Shown piece by piece: positions 25,559 through 34,679 of a DNA stretch of 64,000 nucleotides (within the stretch, counting starts at the first letter, position 1; every line of letters begins with the position of its first letter). The notes beneath the pieces were generated by a model. The model was not told where the DNA came from and made no database searches. It saw only the letters and a list, made by a program, of their open reading frames with translations. The stretch is from NCBI RefSeq assembly GCF_015694725.1, contig NZ_JADQDQ010000001.1:682001-746000 (forward strand). Direction: 5' to 3'. Source of the stretch: Hymenobacter jeongseonensis. Lineage in GTDB: Bacteria; Bacteroidota; Bacteroidia; Cytophagales; Hymenobacteraceae. Made by a program: the position numbers and the translations under genes.

Positions 25559-28054
25559 ATGCTGCTTTCCACCCGTTTGCGTTCGCGCCGGCTTTTGTCT
25601 CTATTAGCCATGGTGGCGCTACTGGCAGGCGCTGCTGCGTTCCGCCTGCCGCCCGACGATGAGGTGGTGCGGCGAATTGTGGAGGGCGTTCAGCGGTATT
25701 ACGGCGCGGCCTTGCCCGAGAAAGCCTACCTGCACCTCGACAAGGCTTGGTATACCGCTGGCGAGACCATTTGGCTAAAAGCCTACGTGGTAGACGCCCG
25801 CCTGCACCGGCCCGATACGTTGAGCAAGGTGCTGCACGTGGACCTGCTAAATGCCAACAACCAAGTAGTGGCCCGCCGCAACCTGCTACTGGCAGGAGGC
25901 CTGGCGCCCGGCGATATAGCCCTGCCCGACACCCTTACCCCCGGCAACTACACCCTCCGCGCCTACACCGGCTGGATGCGAAATGCCGGCCCCGATTTCT
26001 TCTTTTCCCGTCGTTTGGCCGTGTGGCCAGCCGCTCCGGTTGATGCCCCGGATTCGAATCCGGTGGCCGTTCGGGCGCGGGCGGCGGCCGCTTTTCGCGC
26101 CGCTGCTGCCGTGGCAGCCCCGCCCGACGTCCAGTTTTTTCCCGAAGGCGGCAACCTAATTGCAGGCCTGGAAAATACAGTGGCCTTCAAAGCCACCAAC
26201 CACGACGCCCACGGCCTCGATATGCAGGGCCAGGTGTTTGATGCGGAAAACCGCGCGGTGGCCTCTTTTCGCAGCAGCCACCTGGGCATGGGCACCTTCA
26301 CGTTTACACCGGTAGCGGGCCAGCGCTACCACGCCGTGGTGGCTCCGGCCGCCGCACCCACTACGGTGCCCTTGCCGGCAGTGCAGGCAACGGGCTACAT
26401 CCTGCACGTGGTGACGCTGCCCAACGATTTTCTGGTAGCTATTCAGAAGCAAGGCGGCAGTGGCGGGCCGGTGCTGCTGGTGGGGCAGGTGCGGGGCACC
26501 GTGGCTTACGTGGCCCGCAGCCAGATGTCGGGCGCTGAGGCGTTTACGATGCACATTCCCAAGAGCAAATTTCCGGGTGGTATTGTGCATTTCACCTTGT
26601 TCGACGGCCAGGGCACACCGCTGGCCGAGCGGCTGGCCTTTGCTCAAAATCAGTCGGCCCTGCGCGTGACGCTTACCCCGGACCAAGCCAGTTACCATTC
26701 CCGCCAGCCCGTACGGGTGCGGGTGGCCGTGGCCGATGCCAAGGGGCAGCCCATAGCGGCTAACCTTTCGCTGGCAATTACCGACAGCGAAGGCGCCGGC
26801 TCCAGCGCCGAAAACATCGCCTCGCACCTGCTGCTCACTTCCGACTTGGCCGGCTACGTGGAAACCCCCAGCTATTATTTTCAGAACCCTACCCCCGAAA
26901 CGGCGCAGCACCTCGATGCGCTGCTGCTCACGCAGGGCTGGCGGCGGTTTGTGTGGAAGGCCGTGCTGGCCGGGCAAGCGCCCGTGCGCGACTACGGCGT
27001 CGAACGCTCGTTGGGGATTTTGGGGCAGGTCACGCAGCCCAACGGCAAGCCCGTGCCCAATAGCAAGCTCACGTTCCTGCAGTCCTCGCCCATCAAGCAG
27101 GTGCTCTCGACGGTGGCAAACAGCGAAGGCCACTTCCTGTTCACCGGCTTCGGCGGCTGCGATACCACCCGGGTAACCTTGCAAGCCCGTGCGAAAGACG
27201 CCCGTGCCGTGGTGCTGCGCCTCGACGCGGGCCCGCCCGTGGCCACTCGCCCGCTGCCTCCGCTGCCCCTGCAGGCCCCGGTAGCTTTGAAAGAGGCCCT
27301 AAGCCGGAGCCAGCAGCAGCGCGCCGCCGAGCGCCAGTTCCGCCTCGACACAACCAAGTTCATCCTGCTCGACGGCGTCAACGTGCGAGGTGCCAAAGCC
27401 CAGCCCGTTGACTCGCGCCACTTGCACTCGCCCAACGATGCTGCGGTGATTAACATGGCGGATTTGCCCAAGTCCAATCTCACGGTGCTCGACTACCTGC
27501 GCGGGCGCATAGCGGGGGTAAGCGTGTCCGGCGATGTTCGCAACCCGAGTGTGGTCATTCGGGGGGGCAGCACCATCAACGGCAATGCCAGCCCTCTTTA
27601 CCTTCTCGATGGATTGCCCGTTGATTTTCAAGACATAGTTGCTTTCCAGGCATCTGAAGTAGAAAGTATAGAGGTGCTGAAAGGGCCCGGGGCCGCCGTC
27701 TACGGCAGCCGCGCTGCGAATGGCGTAATCGCCGTGTACACCCGCCGCGGCAGTCCGGCTTATAAACCGTCCAGCGAGTCGGCGCCGGGAGTGATTGTGC
27801 TGAACTTGCCGGGCTACCACTGCGGCCGCGAGTTTTACGTGCCCCGCTACGATGCCCCGCAAACCAACCGAGACTTTCCCGATACCCGCCGCGCCACGCT
27901 CTACTGGAACCCCACGGTGCGCACCGACGCGTCGGGAAAAGCCGAAGTAACATTCTTTACCTCCGATGCCAAAGGCACCTTCCAACTCAGCGCCGAGGGT
28001 TTGTCCGGAGAAGGGCAAGCGGCCTTGGGCAACGGGAGCTTGCAAGTGAAATAG
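25559..28054 (+). CDS. Macroglobulin-like protein with TonB-receptor plug domain, no beta-barrel
   Basis: The start at 25559 gives 831 residues with a signal peptide (RLLSLLAMVALLAGAAAF). An MG2-type macroglobulin strand pattern follows (KAYLHLDKAWYTAGETIWLKAYV), then further beta domains. A TonB plug-like domain lies at about 634-734 (DYLRGRIAGVSVSG, YLLDGLPVDF, ESIEVLKGPGAAVYGSRAANGVIAVYTRRG). The protein ends about 100 residues later in a last beta domain (YWNPTVRTDASGKAEVTFFT) and has no room for a 22-strand barrel. Such proteins occur in Bacteroidetes, but their role is unclear; the plug may dock on a partner barrel or serve as a binding domain. It is terminated by a strong hairpin. Confidence 0.82.
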   Translation: MLLSTRLRSRRLLSLLAMVALLAGAAAFRLPPDDEVVRRIVEGVQRYYGAALPEKAYLHLDKAWYTAGETIWLKAYVVDARLHRPDTLSKVLHVDLLNANNQVVARRNLLLAGGLAPGDIALPDTLTPGNYTLRAYTGWMRNAGPDFFFSRRLAVWPAAPVDAPDSNPVAVRARAAAAFRAAAAVAAPPDVQFFPEGGNLIAGLENTVAFKATNHDAHGLDMQGQVFDAENRAVASFRSSHLGMGTFTFTPVAGQRYHAVVAPAAAPTTVPLPAVQATGYILHVVTLPNDFLVAIQKQGGSGGPVLLVGQVRGTVAYVARSQMSGAEAFTMHIPKSKFPGGIVHFTLFDGQGTPLAERLAFAQNQSALRVTLTPDQASYHSRQPVRVRVAVADAKGQPIAANLSLAITDSEGAGSSAENIASHLLLTSDLAGYVETPSYYFQNPTPETAQHLDALLLTQGWRRFVWKAVLAGQAPVRDYGVERSLGILGQVTQPNGKPVPNSKLTFLQSSPIKQVLSTVANSEGHFLFTGFGGCDTTRVTLQARAKDARAVVLRLDAGPPVATRPLPPLPLQAPVALKEALSRSQQQRAAERQFRLDTTKFILLDGVNVRGAKAQPVDSRHLHSPNDAAVINMADLPKSNLTVLDYLRGRIAGVSVSGDVRNPSVVIRGGSTINGNASPLYLLDGLPVDFQDIVAFQASEVESIEVLKGPGAAVYGSRAANGVIAVYTRRGSPAYKPSSESAPGVIVLNLPGYHCGREFYVPRYDAPQTNRDFPDTRRATLYWNPTVRTDASGKAEVTFFTSDAKGTFQLSAEGLSGEGQAALGNGSLQVK

Positions 28055-28099
28055 GCTCGGGCAAAAGAGCCGATTGCCGTTCCCATAATATCAGAAATA

Positions 28100-28141
28100 C
28101 GCAAAAGGCGGCTGCTTCATTCGAAGCAGCCGCCTTTTGCG
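28100..28141. terminator. Bidirectional terminator (plug gene / yceI)
   Basis: GCAAAAGGCGGCTGCTTC pairs with its complement around ATTC, with T-rich sequence on both strands. It stops the gene ending at 28054 and the convergent yceI ending at 28172. Confidence 0.88.
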
Positions 28142-28171
28142 TGGCTCGTATGTGGTGCCAAGTCGGCAGGA

Positions 28172-28723
28172 TTACGCCTGTTTCACGAACTGCACGTTGA
28201 TGAACAGCTTCACGTCGTCGCCCAGCACGATGGAACCGGCTTCGGTGACGGCACCCCAGGTGAGGCCGAACTCTTTGCGGTTGATTTTGCCGGTTACTTC
28301 GAAGCCGGCCTTGTGGTTGCCATAGAAATCGACGGCCGAACCGCCGAACTCTGCCTCCAAGGTCACGGGCTTGGTCACGTCTTTCATCGTGAGGTTGCCG
28401 GTCAGCTTGTAGGTGTCGCCGCTCTCTTTCACGAAGGAAGTCGAGACGAATTTGATGTGGGGGAACTGGGCCGCGTCGAAGAATTCTTCGCTTTTCAGGT
28501 GCGCGTCGCGTTGCTCCTGGTTGGTGTCCACGCTGTCAACGTCGAGGGAAAACTCAACCTGCGCGTTTTCAAAATTTTCGCCGTCGGACTGCATCGAGCC
28601 CTGGAATTTTTTGAACGCGCCCGTTACCGTAGAGATAACCAAGTGCTTGATTTTGAACTGTACTTCGGAGTGCGTGGGGTCAAGTACCCAAGACGTAGTG
28701 GCGGCGGTGGCGGTTTCAGACAT
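28172..28723 (-). CDS. YceI family lipid-binding protein
   Basis: This 183-residue protein has the YceI lipocalin-like pattern: WVLDPTHSEVQFKIKHLVISTVTGAF at the start, DSVDTNQEQRDAHLKSEEFFDA and the closing GLTWGAVTEAGSIVLGDDVKL. Unlike many YceI proteins it has no signal peptide and so should be cytoplasmic. YceI proteins bind isoprenoid-like molecules and are often induced under stress. Upstream on the minus strand is a TACCTTTG -7 box at 28755-28762 preceded by a palindrome (28782-28793) shared with the dsbA-like gene at 38228. Confidence 0.92.
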   Translation of the reverse strand: MSETATAATTSWVLDPTHSEVQFKIKHLVISTVTGAFKKFQGSMQSDGENFENAQVEFSLDVDSVDTNQEQRDAHLKSEEFFDAAQFPHIKFVSTSFVKESGDTYKLTGNLTMKDVTKPVTLEAEFGGSAVDFYGNHKAGFEVTGKINRKEFGLTWGAVTEAGSIVLGDDVKLFINVQFVKQA

Positions 28724-28781
28724 GGTGTTGGAGTAATGAAGTGAAGTAAGGACACAAAGGTAATAGATGTCGGTACATAAA

Positions 28782-28799
28782 ATGTTGCTACATCAATTA
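28782..28799 (-). promoter_or_regulatory. Candidate operator upstream of yceI
   Basis: The core ATGTTGCTACAT is an inverted repeat (ATGT-N4-ACAT) followed by CAATTA. The 12-base string CTACATCAATTA recurs exactly upstream of the DsbA-like gene at 38228. It lies 19-31 bases upstream of the -7 box on the minus strand, where a repressor would block RNA polymerase. Confidence 0.4.
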
Positions 28800-28941
28800 T
28801 TTTTTCAAAAGTTTTCGGCCGTCTGCTTTCCGGGCCAGGCTGCCGGCAATCGTCGGCAGCCCTGGCCGTAGCCACTTCAAGGCTGCCGTGTCGTTCTTAG
28901 CGTTCCGTTTAGCGGGTAGCCTTTTACTTCAGGTGGATTTC

Positions 28942-31836
28942 ATGCGTCGTTTGTTGCTATGCGGGCTGCTGGGCCTGCCGGGGCTGGGCCGGGTTCAAGC
29001 CCAGAGCCTGCCTGTTTTGTCTCAAAACCCGCCGTCGCTGCGCTGGCAGGAGGTGCGCACCCCGCATTTTCGGGTGATTTACAACGGCCCCCTGGACTCG
29101 GCCGCCCAGCGCACGGCGGCGCGGCTGGAGCAGCTGCACGGCCCCAGCGTGGCCACGCTGGGCGTGGTGCCGCGCCCCATCGGGGTGGTGATGCAGAACC
29201 AAACCACGGTTAGTAATGGGTTCGTGACGTTTTTGCCCCGGCACGCCGAGTTTTTTACCACGCCGCAGCAAGGCCTGGGCCTGGGCACCGTGGACTGGCT
29301 CGATGGCTTGGCCGTGCACGAGTTCCGGCACGTGGGCCAGTTCGACAAAGCCCGGCAGGGCATTGGCCGGCTGCTGAACCCGCTGCTGGGTGACGGCGCC
29401 CTGGGCATTGCGGCCGTGGGCGTGCCGCAGTGGTTTTTTGAAGGCGATGCCGTGGGCACCGAAACCGCTCTCACGCGCAGCGGCCGGGGCCGCATTCCCA
29501 ACTTCAACGCCGGGCTGCGGGCCAACCTGCTGGCCGGCCGCCGCTACAGCTACCAGAAGGCCGTGAACGGCTCCCTGCGCGACCAAGTGCCCGACTGGTA
29601 CGTGCTGGGCTATTTCATGACGTCGTACCTGAAAACCCACCACGGCGCCGATGCGTGGGCCAAAGCGCTCGACAAGTACTACCGGTTTCCGTTTTATCCC
29701 TTCTCGTTCTCAAACGGCATTCGCCGCAGCGCCGGCCTTACCGTGGAGCAGCTCTACGACCGGACCATGACGGAAATCGACTCGACCTGGCGGGTGCAGC
29801 AAGCGGCCGCGCCGGCCATCACGCCAGTGCGGGAGCTGGCGGCGTCGGCCTCCGAAAAAGTTTTTACCCAGTACGAATACCCGCAATACGTGACCGATAG
29901 CACGGTGCTGGCTCTGAAAACCGGGCTCGACAATATTGCGCAATTCGTGCTGCTGAGCCGGCGCGGTGCCGAGCGCAAAGTGTTCGTGCCCGGCCAGCTG
30001 AACATGCCCGAAATGCTGTCGGTGAACGGCGGCAAGGCCGTGTGGCCGGAGTTCCAGCAGGACGCCCGCTGGGGCCAGCGCATAGCATCCGAGCTGAAGG
30101 TGCTGAACCTAGCCACGGGCCAGCTCACCCGCATTGGCAAAGGCGCGCGCTACAGCGCGGCGGCTCTGTCGCCCGACGGCCGGCGCCTAGTGGCCGTGCG
30201 CACCGATGCCGGCTACCGCCACGCGCTGGTGCTGGTGGATGCCCAAACCGGCGCCGAACTGCAAACCCTGCCCAACCCGCACAACGATTTCTACCAGCAG
30301 CCGCGCTGGCACCCCGACGGCCGCCGCCTCGTGGCCGTGACGCTGAGCGCCGCCGGCAAAACCATTGTGGTGATGGACCCTACCGGGCAGGGCCCAGCCA
30401 CGGGCACTGCGCAGCCGCTGCTGCCCGTGGCCAACGTGAACTTGGCCAATCCCCAACCCTGGGGAGATTTCGTGCTCTACAACTCCTCGCAATCGGGCAT
30501 TGACAACCTGTATGCCGTAAGTGCCCGCACCGGCCAGACCTACCGGGTCACGTCGCGGCCGGTGGGCGCTTACCACGCGGCCGTGTCGCCGGATGGCCGC
30601 TCGCTGGCTTTCCACGATTTCCGGGCCACCGGCGCGCGGGTGGTCGAAATACCACTCGACACCACCGCTTGGGTGCGGATTCCGGTGGCCACTGCCGACC
30701 TGCCCGGGCCTTACGCCGAGGCGCTTTCGGCTCGGGAGCCGGCCGGGCAGTTGGTATCGCGACCGGTGCCAAGGGCCGATTCTGGGGCGTCGGGCTACGG
30801 CGTGCGGCGGTATTCGCCCCTGCGGCACGCCTTCAATGTGTTCAGCTACGGCGTGGTGCAAAGCCCCACGGGCAATGCCGTGAGCCTGGGCCTGCGCTCG
30901 CAGGACTTGCTCAATACCACCCAGCTTTTTGCCGGGGTGGGCTACGACCAGGTGGAGCGCACGGCCAGCGTGATTGGCGCACTCAGCTACCAGGCGCTCT
31001 ACCCGGTGCTGGACGTGGACATGACCCACGGCGGGCGCGATGTGGCCATTATTTTCCAGGGCCAGACATTGCGCGACCAGTGGCGCTACACACGCTTGTC
31101 GGCCGGGCTGCGGCTGCCGCTCAACCTCACCCGTTCCAAGTATTTGCAGGGGCTGACTATCGGGACTTATTACCTGCACGAGGAAGTGTATGACTATGAT
31201 TTGCCGGTGCGCCTTAGCCGTGCTGAAACCGGCCCCAATCGGCCGCTGAACGCCGTGCAAACCACCGTCAGCTACGCTTCGCAGCTAAAGCGCAGCGCCC
31301 GCGACGTAGCTCCGCGCTGGGGCAGCAGTTTCCTGGGTACGTGGCGCACCACGCCGTTTGGGCAAGGGCTGGATGCCCGGCAGCTGGCGGGGCAGGGCAG
31401 CGTGTTTCTGCCGGGGCTGGGCCGGCACCATGCCATTCGGCTGCGGGGAGGCTACCAGTGGCAGGACCGGGCGCAGTACCAGTTTGCTCCGGCCGTTTCG
31501 TTTCCGCGCGGCCAGGGCTACACCAGCTTCGACCACCTGCGCGTGGCCAGCTTCGACTACAGCCTGCCGCTGGCCTTCACGCACTGGGAAGTGGGCCGCT
31601 GGCTGTATGTGCAGCGCCTGCGGGCCGCTGTGTTTGGCGATGTAGGGCGCGGTGTCAACCGCCTCAACACGGGTGAGCGCATTTATCGCAACTACCGTAA
31701 CGTGGGCTTCGATGCGCTGGTACAATTCAATGTGCTGCGCCTGCGCACGCCCTTCGAGGCCGGGGTGCGGGTGGTGTACAACCCGGTGGTGGGGCAGTGG
31801 GTGGTGGAACCGCTGGCGTTTGATATTCGGCTGTGA
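28942..31836 (+). CDS. Metalloprotease - beta-propeller - beta-barrel fusion protein
   Basis: The ATG at 28942 gives a 964-residue protein with a signal peptide (RRLLLCGLLGLPGLGRVQAQ). An HEXXH zinc motif HEFRH is at 126-130 and a candidate third ligand E167 is in WFFEGDA, so a gluzincin-type peptidase domain is likely. The middle (roughly 320-620) has WD40/TolB-like repeats such as LSPDGRRLVAVRTD, HPDGRRLVAVTL and VSPDGRSLAFHDF. The last ~320 residues are rich in amphipathic strands ending LAFDIRL and resemble an outer-membrane barrel of the D15/BamA-like type. This three-part order suggests a surface or periplasmic protease anchored in the outer membrane. The substrate is unknown. Confidence 0.75.
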   Translation: MRRLLLCGLLGLPGLGRVQAQSLPVLSQNPPSLRWQEVRTPHFRVIYNGPLDSAAQRTAARLEQLHGPSVATLGVVPRPIGVVMQNQTTVSNGFVTFLPRHAEFFTTPQQGLGLGTVDWLDGLAVHEFRHVGQFDKARQGIGRLLNPLLGDGALGIAAVGVPQWFFEGDAVGTETALTRSGRGRIPNFNAGLRANLLAGRRYSYQKAVNGSLRDQVPDWYVLGYFMTSYLKTHHGADAWAKALDKYYRFPFYPFSFSNGIRRSAGLTVEQLYDRTMTEIDSTWRVQQAAAPAITPVRELAASASEKVFTQYEYPQYVTDSTVLALKTGLDNIAQFVLLSRRGAERKVFVPGQLNMPEMLSVNGGKAVWPEFQQDARWGQRIASELKVLNLATGQLTRIGKGARYSAAALSPDGRRLVAVRTDAGYRHALVLVDAQTGAELQTLPNPHNDFYQQPRWHPDGRRLVAVTLSAAGKTIVVMDPTGQGPATGTAQPLLPVANVNLANPQPWGDFVLYNSSQSGIDNLYAVSARTGQTYRVTSRPVGAYHAAVSPDGRSLAFHDFRATGARVVEIPLDTTAWVRIPVATADLPGPYAEALSAREPAGQLVSRPVPRADSGASGYGVRRYSPLRHAFNVFSYGVVQSPTGNAVSLGLRSQDLLNTTQLFAGVGYDQVERTASVIGALSYQALYPVLDVDMTHGGRDVAIIFQGQTLRDQWRYTRLSAGLRLPLNLTRSKYLQGLTIGTYYLHEEVYDYDLPVRLSRAETGPNRPLNAVQTTVSYASQLKRSARDVAPRWGSSFLGTWRTTPFGQGLDARQLAGQGSVFLPGLGRHHAIRLRGGYQWQDRAQYQFAPAVSFPRGQGYTSFDHLRVASFDYSLPLAFTHWEVGRWLYVQRLRAAVFGDVGRGVNRLNTGERIYRNYRNVGFDALVQFNVLRLRTPFEAGVRVVYNPVVGQWVVEPLAFDIRL

Positions 31837-31947
31837 GAAAGGTTGCTAGGGCGTTAATTGCTAGAATCACATCCCAAGCTGGGCGATAACCTTTGAGTGG
31901 TTGTTTGGGTAAATCCGAACACTCCTCTCTCCTTATTCAGGTGCGCC

Positions 31948-32544
31948 ATGAACCGGATGTTGCTTTGGTGCGTGCTGCTGCTGGTGTGGCTCGGCGCGTG
32001 TGCTCCCACGGTGGCCGTAGAGCAGCGGCCCGGCACCGATTTTAGTCAGTACCGCACCTTTGCCTGGGCCGAAACGGAGGTAAAAACTGAGAATCCAAAC
32101 CCGCTGTTGGCCAGCCCCCTGGCGCAGACCACCATTCGGGAGGCTATTGAGCGGGAAATGCTCTTGCGGGGCTTGCAAAGAGCCGAAAGCAACCCCGATT
32201 TCTTCCTCACCACGCACTTCTACGTGGAAGAAGCCGAGCGCACGGTGGCCAACCCGCCCGGCCCGCCCATGCTCGTCACCTACCCTTACTTGGTGCGCTA
32301 CCGCGGCCTACTGCTGCCCGTGAACTACAGCTACTGGTACCGGCCCCTGGACACCGGCTACCGCACCGAGCGCTACCGCGAAGGCACACTGGTAATTGAC
32401 ATCATCGACGCCAAAACCAACAACTTGGTGTGGCGCGGTTCCGTGGCCAACCCCATTAACAACCCCGCTCGCCTGGGCCGCCAGTTTGCCAAAGCTGCCC
32501 GCGACATTCTGGAGAAGTTTCCCAAAGCGAAGCCTGCCTCCTGA
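31948..32544 (+). CDS. DUF4136 lipoprotein
   Basis: From the ATG at 31948 this is a 198-residue lipoprotein (lipobox LGAC, Cys 19 region) with the DUF4136 opening TDFSQYRTFAWAE and the closing pattern LVIDIIDAKTNNLVWRGSVANPI. DUF4136 proteins are predicted periplasmic lipoproteins of unknown function. It follows the protease-propeller-barrel gene by 111 bp on the same strand and is ended by a hairpin at 32573-32596. A slightly longer frame upstream is not supported by a signal peptide. Confidence 0.85.
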   Translation: MNRMLLWCVLLLVWLGACAPTVAVEQRPGTDFSQYRTFAWAETEVKTENPNPLLASPLAQTTIREAIEREMLLRGLQRAESNPDFFLTTHFYVEEAERTVANPPGPPMLVTYPYLVRYRGLLLPVNYSYWYRPLDTGYRTERYREGTLVIDIIDAKTNNLVWRGSVANPINNPARLGRQFAKAARDILEKFPKAKPAS

Positions 32545-32572
32545 CCTAACGCGGGATGTATACACCCGACAA

Positions 32573-32602
32573 CGCCCGGCCACTAGTGGCCGGGCGCTGG
32601 GT
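32573..32602. terminator. Terminator after the DUF4136 gene
   Basis: CGCCCGGCCA and TGGCCGGGCG form a perfect stem around CTAG, with GGGTTTT shortly after on the plus strand. The convergent lipoprotein gene ends at 32627. Confidence 0.7.
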
Positions 32603-32626
32603 TTTGCAGGTGAAAAGGAGAATGCT

Positions 32627-33022
32627 TTAGAGCGCGCCGTTGGTTGGGCAGCTGGTGGCCGACAGGTTGCTCAGCAGCAGGTGCGGCACGAGGAGCGGTA
32701 CCGTGTTGGCAGTGCAGACACGGTTGGCAGACTGCTGGTTGGGGTCGTTGCGGTAGGTGAAATACACGCGCTGGCCTACTTGGTTGAAGCTGGCCAAATC
32801 AGCAAAGTTGACGGCGGCGATGACGTTGGGGTGGTTGCCCACGGGCTTGCCAATCGGGAAAGTCGCGTCCACGTCAATCAAAACCCCGTCGAGGCAGGCA
32901 TCGCCCACTACGGTGCCGGAAACGCATTGGGCCTGGGGCTGCGGCTCCCGGCACTTTTCGTGGTTGCAGCTCACCACCGTGAGCGAGAACAACGCCAGGC
33001 TGAGCGTAGAGAGAAGACGCAT
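32627..33022 (-). CDS. Cysteine-rich hypothetical lipoprotein
   Basis: The ATG at 33022 gives 131 residues with a lipoprotein signal (MRLLSTLSLALFSLTVVSC). The mature part contains five further cysteines (in NHEKCRE, QCVSG, DACLDG, RVCTAN and ATSCPT), suggesting disulfide-stabilised periplasmic structure. No known domain is recognised. The longer frame up to 33175 runs into the palindromic repeat at 33154-33247, so that start was rejected. Function unknown. Confidence 0.65.
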   Translation of the reverse strand: MRLLSTLSLALFSLTVVSCNHEKCREPQPQAQCVSGTVVGDACLDGVLIDVDATFPIGKPVGNHPNVIAAVNFADLASFNQVGQRVYFTYRNDPNQQSANRVCTANTVPLLVPHLLLSNLSATSCPTNGAL

Positions 33023-33153
33023 AATGGGGCGGGTTGGGGTACGGCAATCGGTTTCAAAGCCCATGACCGGCGGCGGCGGCACAAGGTTGCACGAGTTGCG
33101 CGAGCGGCGGAATTTTGCTACAACGAACGGGGCTGATGAGGCAAACCCACTGC

Positions 33154-33247
33154 CATGCAGAGCGGCGCGAAGCATCTCGCGTGTGGTAGCAACTCAATCG
33201 TTGCTGATTAGTGGCGGTAAGCGAGATGCTTCGCGCCGCTCTGCATG
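33154..33247. repeat. Palindromic intergenic repeat, copy 2 (94 bp)
   Basis: Perfect 27-bp arms (33154-33180 and 33221-33247) begin CATGCAGAGCGGCGCGAAG. The 40-bp loop, read in reverse complement, matches the loops of the copies at 1204 and 38965, so this copy is inverted relative to them. It separates the cysteine-rich lipoprotein and ndh genes. Confidence 0.9.
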
Positions 33248-33271
33248 ACTATTGGAGTGTTTTCAACCCCC

Positions 33272-34603
33272 TCACACTATCGCCTTGCCCTCCACGTCCA
33301 CTTCCACCACCGGGGCCTTGGTTTTGCCGATGATGTAGCGCAGGCCCTTGTCGTAGCTGAGGTAGCTCCAGGTCCAGTGCAGCAGCACCATCAGGCGGTT
33401 GCGGAAGCCGATGAGGGAGGCCACGTGCACCACGCCCCAGGCCAACCAAGCCAGAAAGCCCTGCAGGTGGTACTCGCGGCCGAAGAGCTTAACGTCGGCC
33501 ACGGCGTGGTTGCGGCCAATGGTGGCCATGGCGCCCTTGTCCTGGTAATGGAACGGCTGGAGCGGCTGGCCCGCCAGCAGGCGGGCAATGTTTTCGCCCA
33601 GCAGGCGGCCTTGCTGCAGGGCGGGCTGCGCCACCATGGGGTGGCCGTCGGGGTGCGCGGCGGTGCGCATGGCGGCAATGTCGCCGATGGCAAAGACGTG
33701 CTCGTAGCCCAGCACGCGGCTGCATTCGTCCACGGCGTAGCGGTTGCCGGGCAGCAGGCAGTCGGAGCGCAGGCCGGCAATGGGCGCCCCCGTGACGCCG
33801 GCCGCCCAAATCAGGGTGCGGGTGATGAGCTGCTGGCCGGTGCTCAAGGTCACGGTGTAGCCGTCGTAGGATTTCACGCGGGCATCGAGCCACACCTGCA
33901 CCCCAAACTTCTTCAGCGCTGCCAGGGCCTGCTGCGAGGCGTTGGCCGACATGCCCTTGAGCAGCGCCGGCCCGCTTTGCACCAAGTGAATGTCCATTTG
34001 CTTGAAGTCCAGCTCGCGGTAGTCCTTGGGAAATACGTGGGTGCGCAGCTCGCTCAGGGCCCCAGCAATTTCGACGCCGGTAGGGCCACCGCCCACAATC
34101 ACGAAGTCGAGCAGGCTGTTGATTTGCTCGATATCGCCGAGCTGCAGGGCCTGCTCGAAGTTCGAGAGCACGGTGTTGCGCAGCTCGATGGCGTCGTCGA
34201 TGCTTTTGATGGCAATGGCATTTTGGGCCATTTGCTCGTCGCCGAAGTAGTTGGTGGTGGCGCCGGTGGCCAGCACCAGGTAGTCGTAGCGCACGCGCCC
34301 GATGCTGGTTTCTACTACCTGGGCCACAGCGTCCACGGCCTGCACTTCGGCCAGGCGGAAGTAGAAGTTGTGCTGCTCGCTCAGGATTTTGCGAAACGGC
34401 GACACGATTTGGCCTTCGTCAATCCCGGCCGAGGCCACTTGGTAGAGCAGCGGCTGAAAGGTGTGGTAGTTCTGCTTGTCGATGAGTACCACCTGCACCG
34501 GGGCCTCGGCCAGGGCCTTGGCCAGCTCCAAGCCACCAAAGCCGCCGCCCACTATTACCACGCGCGGCTTGCCGAGGTCATCAATTTTGGTTAAGCCTTC
34601 CAT
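33272..34603 (-). CDS. ndh: NADH:quinone oxidoreductase type II (NDH-2)
   Basis: The start at 34603 gives a 443-residue protein with an FAD-binding loop VVIVGGGFGG (residues 15-24) and a second dinucleotide loop FVIVGGGPTGVEIAG. The FAD-proximal motif is HVFAIGDIAAM, and the C-terminal helices (FLAWLAWGVVHVASLIGFRNRLMVL) match the membrane-anchoring part of NDH-2. The enzyme oxidises NADH and reduces menaquinone without pumping protons. A frame extending to 35002 is a shadow of the META lipoprotein gene and was dropped. Confidence 0.93.
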   Translation of the reverse strand: MEGLTKIDDLGKPRVVIVGGGFGGLELAKALAEAPVQVVLIDKQNYHTFQPLLYQVASAGIDEGQIVSPFRKILSEQHNFYFRLAEVQAVDAVAQVVETSIGRVRYDYLVLATGATTNYFGDEQMAQNAIAIKSIDDAIELRNTVLSNFEQALQLGDIEQINSLLDFVIVGGGPTGVEIAGALSELRTHVFPKDYRELDFKQMDIHLVQSGPALLKGMSANASQQALAALKKFGVQVWLDARVKSYDGYTVTLSTGQQLITRTLIWAAGVTGAPIAGLRSDCLLPGNRYAVDECSRVLGYEHVFAIGDIAAMRTAAHPDGHPMVAQPALQQGRLLGENIARLLAGQPLQPFHYQDKGAMATIGRNHAVADVKLFGREYHLQGFLAWLAWGVVHVASLIGFRNRLMVLLHWTWSYLSYDKGLRYIIGKTKAPVVEVDVEGKAIV

Positions 34604-34679
34604 GCAGTAAATCTCGAGGCCGGCCAGTGGCCGGCAATGGTGCTGCTTACCGTGTTTGGCGGCAGCGGGTTGCCGCCGG

